A DNA stretch of 33,604 bases, from the NCBI GenBank assembly GCA_010015675.1, contig ML976999.1, positions 369,992 through 403,595 on the forward strand, read 5' to 3'. The stretch is from Byssothecium circinans (taxonomy: Eukaryota; Ascomycota; Dothideomycetes; Pleosporales; Massarinaceae). The translations under genes were made by a program, and so were the position numbers. Under the pieces are notes generated by a model. It saw nothing but the letters and a program-made list of their open reading frames with translations. It ran no database searches and was not told the DNA's origin. This document shows, in pieces, positions 29,672-33,604 of the stretch (position 1 is its first letter; each line of letters starts with the position of its first letter).

Positions 29672-30909
29672 ATAGCTTAGCCGTACGCGCGCTTTAGAGG
29701 CGAGAAGCAGCCTACATCTAGTGGCTGTAGTAGATGCGAGCTATAAGGTAGCATATAGAGGGTAATTATACGATTCTCTGTATAGTACTAATTAAATTCA
29801 GGCGTAGCATGGCTACCGTGTCCGTCTAGGATAAGCAGCTGGTAGGTACCTATAGCGCGCTGCTTAGTACAGCTATCGAAGTGCTTTAGCCAGGCAAAGC
29901 CTAGCTAATCAGTCGTCTAGCCATTATCGCTGACAGCGAGGATCTAGTTAACAGGTATATCACGATACTAGGCTGCTTGGTAGAGCTTTCCTAGTAAGAT
30001 GATAAACAGTAGGATAGACTAGCTAGCAGCGCTTACCCCTTTAATCGCAGTAACCCACTGCTAGTTACCTAGCTGAATAGCGACTGCTTTACCAATTGTG
30101 TTAGAGCTAGTGACTACCTTTAGCGTCGCAGCGACACCCATAGTAAAGCTAGTCTTATTAAAGTTGTAGATATCCTAATCTAGTATCCCATAGCGCTAAC
30201 GCGTGTCCTTAACGAGCTTGAACTAGGCCTGAATCGCGATAGGATCTTTAGCTTTCGCGCGCTGTACGTCGCGCTTCTTATTCTACTTTGTCTAAAGCTC
30301 TAACTGAGCCTGGATAAAGCGCGTTGCCCAGAGCTTGCCTAAGGGAGGAGGAGGAGGAGATTCGCCGCGCGCTGCAACTAGAACGTCTGCCATTCGTCGT
30401 ACGTCGATAATCTGGGGTGGAAATCCTCGTCGATCGAGGTCTAGTATCCATTGAACTAGAGACTGCTCCTTAGTAGGTGATAGCTTTTGGTTTGGTGGTC
30501 TAGTCTCATTCTTTGGCCGTATACCTCGAAGGCGCGCTCGAAGGGTTGATTCTGGTACATTATAGGCTGCTGCTAGCTTGCGCACAGATAATAGAGGGTT
30601 TGATTGAAAAGAGGCAACTGCAAGGCCTAATCGGCCTTCTTTTAAGGCCTTTTAGGCCTGTGGTTGTGGCGGCATAGTTGATAGGAGAGATAACTTTAGA
30701 CGCGTCTTAGTGGGGTGCGCAGCTTGCTGATGTACGCAGCTTACTAATAAAATACGTTAACTACTGAGTGCGCTTATTAAGCAACTCATCCTTAGCATGC
30801 CCCGTCGAATCGCGGCCTGCAGGCGGGCAAGAGGCTATCAAACAAAATACTGAGTATTTATCTACTACTACACCAAATATAGCACCTGTATACAATTGCG
30901 CTCTCTATA

Positions 30910-32840
30910 TAAGTCGGGTGGGGTAGTTTCCGACACTGGGTAGTTTCTGACACCCCGCAAAATTTCGCCGCTGCCACCACTTAGGTTGCGAATATGCTTA
31001 CAACTTTATCAAATAAATTTGTAAAAATATTAAAAAAAATAGTATTTAAAGCATTTAATCGCTTTCTTCATCTATGCTTAAATCACGATCAAGATATCGT
31101 TGTGTTCGTCGTCGTTCTCGCGCCGAACGTTGAACCAATGGCTGCTCCGCTTCCTCTTCAGAGCTACTTTCCTCCTCTACGATAATGACCTTCTGTGATG
31201 CGTTTCTCACTTTGCGAACACGTTGAGAGGGTACCTGATTAGCCTGTGAGAGAACTTCTGCAAGACTTGCGAAGCGTTCGTTTGGATCAATTGCGACTTT
31301 GCGGCGTTTTGGCGGATTTGCTTAATTAACCTGCTCACGCAAGGAAGCAATCTCATGATTTTTCGTGGTGACCTCCATTGAGGTACGGTTAAATGCCTTA
31401 GCGGTAAGCCGAACACATCGTCGTGTAGTTGGTGAGAAGCTCTTTTCAGAAAATAGCTTTACAACATTGCTGCCACGTTTTGGCGTCCTGATATCCTTAG
31501 TGGAAGAGGGTAGTGTTGACGGCCGTTCGCGCACTACCACCTAGCGAGAACCCAAGGGCTTCCTCACGTTCTTAGGGTACAGCCCTGTTGCTTTCCACCC
31601 AGATCTGACACACTGCTCTCAAAGGCCAATTTTACGCGCTTCTGCATAAAATTTGAGAAACTTAGCCTTCCCAAGCTTTGTTGCATCTGTCTCAGCCCCA
31701 TACTCGCCAACGAAGCGCCGATACGCCACCTTTAGGCTGGAGAAATAACCAAGATCTAAAGGCTGGAGTATATGTAAAGTATAGGCAGGGATAAAGAGTA
31801 AGTGGACATTATTTATGTAACATGCAGTTATAAATTCGTCTGAGGTATGACTGCCATGGCCGTCAATAATGAGTAGCCGTGTCTCAGACGGATCGTCAGG
31901 CTTAGTCTGGGGTAAGAACACCTTCTCCAGCCACTTAATAGTAATATCATTACTTGTCCACCCATTTTTTAAGAAGGTAACATGCTAGCGAGGATGTTGA
32001 GTTAAAAACTCCTTCTTAAACCACTGCTCCTGGATGCTCTTAGCCTTAAAGATGATCAAAGGTTCAAGAATAACGCTAAGCGCAGAGATACACTCTACTA
32101 CAGAGGTCCACGTACGGGCATTTATTGTCTTAACTGGTACAGCATTAGGGTTCTTTTGTAAGGAGCCTATAACAAGCCCATTAACTCCCTGGCCCTCCAT
32201 AATACCGCCCTCGTCAGCGTTATACCTGTGTCGGGGGGGAATCTAGGTCACGGTCTCGTACAGGTCGAATGTTTACCTAATACTTTTAGGAGTGGCCGCA
32301 TTTATGCGTTCCCAGCTAGTCCAGCGGCCTAACTTTGACTTGATGGCTGGGCGGCGTCTCATGAATTAACTAGTCCACTCCTTCCCTAGGTTCTTGTGGT
32401 CACCCTCTCGCTTAAGAACGGCTGTTGCGATGGCTCGCACTTGCGCGTGGGTTGGCGCGTAACCAAGGGCTTCTTGACGGAGAATCCAGCGCTCTAGATG
32501 CTCTTCTTGAATAACTGAAAGCCGCTGTGTACTATTGTGGGCATGCAGGTAGGGTTAGGCACCATTAAAGTAGCCGCGAAGAGTGTTGCGTGGTACCCCA
32601 TGTCGAGTAGTAGCAGTGGCCAAAGCGACCCCAGATTTGAGGTCTGCAAGTGCGTTCTAGACATCTCCTTCTGTGTATCTAGCCATTCGAAGTCAGAGAA
32701 AACAATGCAAAAGGAAAAATTGAAATTGATGAAGAATTGAGGTTGTAAGAATTATTTTTCGGTCAGGGTGCATGGTGGGGAAGCGCGATTGCGGGGCTGT
32801 CGGAAACTACCCAGTGTCGGAAACTACCCCACCCGACTTA
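30910..32840 (-). mobile_element. Fot1/pogo-like element, youngest of the nest
   Basis: TIRs of about 50 bp (TAAGTCGGGTGGGGTAGTTT onward) at 30910-30960 and 32790-32840 differ by a transition and a short indel. TA duplicates flank them at 30908-30909 and 32841-32842. Each TIR contains a direct repeat of GGGTAGTTTCCGACA. It sits in the 3' part of the Tc1-like element. Base composition is close to normal, in contrast to its neighbours. Confidence 0.88.
31055..32686 (-). pseudogene. Fot1/pogo-family (DDE_1) transposase with nonsense codons only
   Basis: From the ATG at 32686 (MARYTEGDV) one frame of 544 codons runs to the TAA at 31055 without a frameshift, broken by several stops that replace Gln or Trp codons. 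Parts seen: a psq helix-turn-helix (GVPRNTLRGYFNG), CENP-B-type HLERWILRQEALGYAPTHAQ, HRYNADEGGIMEGQG with the first catalytic Asp and the following Glu, LLIIDGHGSHTSDEF with the second Asp, and LHILQPLDLGYFSSLK with the third. The tail is rich in Lys, Arg and Glu (VRKVRNASQKVIVEEESSEE). All three catalytic residues are kept, so this copy died by a few point changes only. Confidence 0.85.
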
Positions 32841-32867
32841 TAGCCTCAATTTGGTTGGGCGTTGGGT

Positions 32868-32911
32868 CGCGTTTTGGTGATTCTCGCTTAGCGGGGAAAG
32901 AACTTTTAACC
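32868..32911 (-). repeat. right TIR core of the Tc1-like element
   Basis: Inverted match to 25693-25733. It lies just beyond the Fot1-like insertion and just before the truncated pogo element. Confidence 0.75.
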
Positions 32912-32913
32912 TA

Positions 32914-33471
32914 GTAACCTGGTGGGTCACGGTGTAAGCTAGTTCACGGCTTAGGCCACCCTACTAAGTTTCAGCTAATCTCACCCTTAACTTGCAACCC
33001 TCATAACTCCACCAATATGGCTCCTATTGACGAAGCAATTGAAGAAATTAAATCGCATGGATTAGGCGGTGAATTCTCGTACCAAAAAGTTGCAGAAAGA
33101 TATGGTGTTTCTCGTGAAACGCTGCGGAGGCTACATTAAGAGATTTCGGTGCTAAGAGAACAGTATAAATTAGAACAACGAAAGATTTCTTAACAACAAG
33201 AGAGAGAGCTTGTTAGCTATATAGAACAGCTAACAACTCGTCGTCTACAACCTACAAGAGAGATAGTTTAAAACTTTGCCTCTGCAATTGCAAAACAACT
33301 AATAAGCAAGAGCTAGGTTTCCTAATTCTTTAACAGCAACTAGACAGCTATTACACCTTACTAGGTACCTACAATAGATAAAGTACGCTACTATGCTAAT
33401 TTAGAAGATAAATACCATTAATTCTTTTAACTTGTAACTAAGAAGATGGAGGAATACAACATTAAGTGTTG
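32914..33471 (+). mobile_element. pogo-like element 4, 5' fragment
   Basis: Starts with GTAACCTGGTGGGTCACGG after a TA at 32912-32913, a TIR-like end directly abutting the Tc1-like right end. The transposase is lost after about 150 codons at 33471, where the sequence changes abruptly to non-repetitive DNA of ordinary composition. Confidence 0.65.
33017..33471 (+). pseudogene. pogo-family transposase N-terminal fragment
   Basis: The ATG at 33017 opens MAPIDEAIEEIKSHG, then FSYQKVAERYGVSRETLRRL (psq helix-turn-helix), and QQERELVSYIEQLTTRRLQP (CENP-B-like). RIP-type stops interrupt it. It breaks off after KKMEEYNIK near 33471, just before the place where the catalytic domain should start. Confidence 0.8.
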
Positions 33472-33604
33472 GACTAAACAGTACCGAACAGTTCCGCACT
33501 GTTCACCAGCCTCATCCGGCCTAGCCTCGGTCCTTTCCGATATAGTCCTGTCTCCTGAGCATCTTCGCTCGACACACAATTCATCCTTTTCTCTCTATGC
33601 TCTC
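33472..33604. other. right-edge sequence of unknown nature
   Basis: Ordinary composition with no RIP bias. It contains GAACAG and CTGTTC as a short inverted pair near 33486-33506. No gene is supported within the window. Confidence 0.4.

Larger units (their letters stand above)
26900..30675 (-). pseudogene. pogo-family (DDE_1) transposase, split by a second pogo element and RIPed
   Basis: Starts at the ATG at 30675 (MPPQPQA). The psq-type helix-turn-helix is intact: VRKLAAAYNVPESTLRARLR, then a CENP-B-like LVQWILDLDRRGFPPQ. The DDE core shows IYNFNKTSFTMG, where the catalytic Asp is Asn and the following Glu is Lys, and later LLILDGHGSHATPEF, with the second Asp kept, and HLLQPLDVGCFSPLKRAYG. 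There the frame is cut at about 29675 by the inner element. It resumes beyond 27541 with INKVDFLSIYN, then LVLYSLERVLSSLTIVRTPL and LIKGCQLAMHQTTILTEEV, the usual pogo C-terminal coiled coil. It ends loosely near 26900. Inactive. Confidence 0.78.
26799..30757 (-). mobile_element. pogo-like element 1, inserted in the Tc1 transposase
   Basis: Bounded by 52-bp TIRs (26799-26850 and 30706-30757) that differ at four positions, all transitions, and by TA on both sides. The TIR contains two direct AAGCTGCG motifs. Its transposase is on minus. A second pogo-like element (27542-29671) is inserted in it, so its own length is about 1.83 kb. Confidence 0.82.
25768..30853 (+). pseudogene. Tc1-like (DDE_3) transposase split by a pogo insertion
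   Basis: Begins at the ATG at 25768 (MPQPR then a stop) and shows a helix-turn-helix PLERERIIAKWEAGCTTREL and GRTTRCIR. The catalytic region includes IFIQDNAPIHTLGLAKDFLE and LPYSPDLNPIKHLWWRLKR, where the expected Glu of NPIEHLW is Lys (G to A). The frame reaches CKALKEV..RRI at about 26793 and is cut by the pogo element whose TA target copies are 26797-26798 and 30758-30759. It resumes after the insertion with ALIKQLILSMPRRIAACRRA and ends with a TGA at 30851-30853, the expected Tc1 C-terminus. Many RIP-type stops; inactive. Confidence 0.82.
25685..32911 (+). mobile_element. Tc1-like element, host of three nested insertions
   Basis: The left end follows a TA at 25683-25684. A core inverted repeat (GGTCAAAAGTTCTTTCC then GCTAAGCGAGAA) at 25693-25733 matches the reverse complement of 32868-32911 with small differences. 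The element's own DNA is in three pieces, 25685-26798, 30758-30909 and 32841-32911, separated by a pogo-like element and a Fot1-like element. Removing the insertions leaves about 1.34 kb, a normal Tc1 size. The right end abuts the truncated pogo element at 32914. Confidence 0.78.

Noticed and set aside
1..33604. CRISPR array or bacterial operon features
   Set aside because: Spliced genes, RIP and transposon families show this is fungal nuclear DNA; repeats lack spacer structure.

Overview
The window looks like a filamentous ascomycete (Pezizomycotina, probably a dothideomycete). The genes carry short 50-80 base GT-AG introns, and the families present (F-box-like leucine-rich N-termini, fungal fucose-lectin propellers, VWA proteins, berberine-bridge-type FAD oxidases, CYP7/8-like P450s) are typical of that group. 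The right third is full of transposons decayed by CpA to TpA changes, the signature of repeat-induced point mutation (RIP).

Layout. (1) 0.2-5 kb: three ordinary single-copy genes, namely an unknown two-exon gene, an F-box-like gene and a basic nuclear-looking protein. (2) 5.2-11.7 kb: an island bracketed by two copies of a 110-bp dispersed repeat. It holds three genes whose proteins share a homologous N-terminal beta-rich domain but differ downstream: a six-bladed fucose-lectin propeller behind an alanine-rich coiled coil, a near-standalone version, and a von Willebrand A domain. This looks like a small lineage-expanded recognition module. (3) 12.3-21.6 kb: tailoring-type enzymes (isochorismatase-like hydrolase, 3beta-HSD-like reductase, P450, second P450 fragment, FAD oxidase, SRPBCC/cyclase-like protein). 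Four of the six carry frameshifts, nonsense codons or truncation, so it reads as a decaying metabolic cluster. No PKS or NRPS backbone gene is visible. (4) 21.9-33.5 kb: transposons only.

The most interesting object is the 3.75-kb element at 21919-25668. It has ~150-bp near-identical terminal inverted repeats (TIRs) and two convergent genes: an IS630/Tc1-type DDE transposase on plus and a ~640-codon unknown accessory protein on minus. Each TIR contains the same start codon, short exon and GTAAGT splice donor. From the left TIR the donor splices in frame to the transposase; from the right TIR it splices in frame, through an intron with a TACTAAC branch site, to the accessory gene. Both proteins would therefore share a TIR-encoded N-terminus and promoter.

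To its right is a nested set. A Tc1-like element (about 25685-32911) is interrupted inside its transposase by a pogo-like element (26799-30757), which is itself interrupted by another pogo-like element (27542-29671). A fourth, younger Fot1/pogo element (30910-32840) sits in the Tc1 3' region. A truncated pogo 5' end (32914-33471) follows. All transposase frames carry stops and none looks functional.
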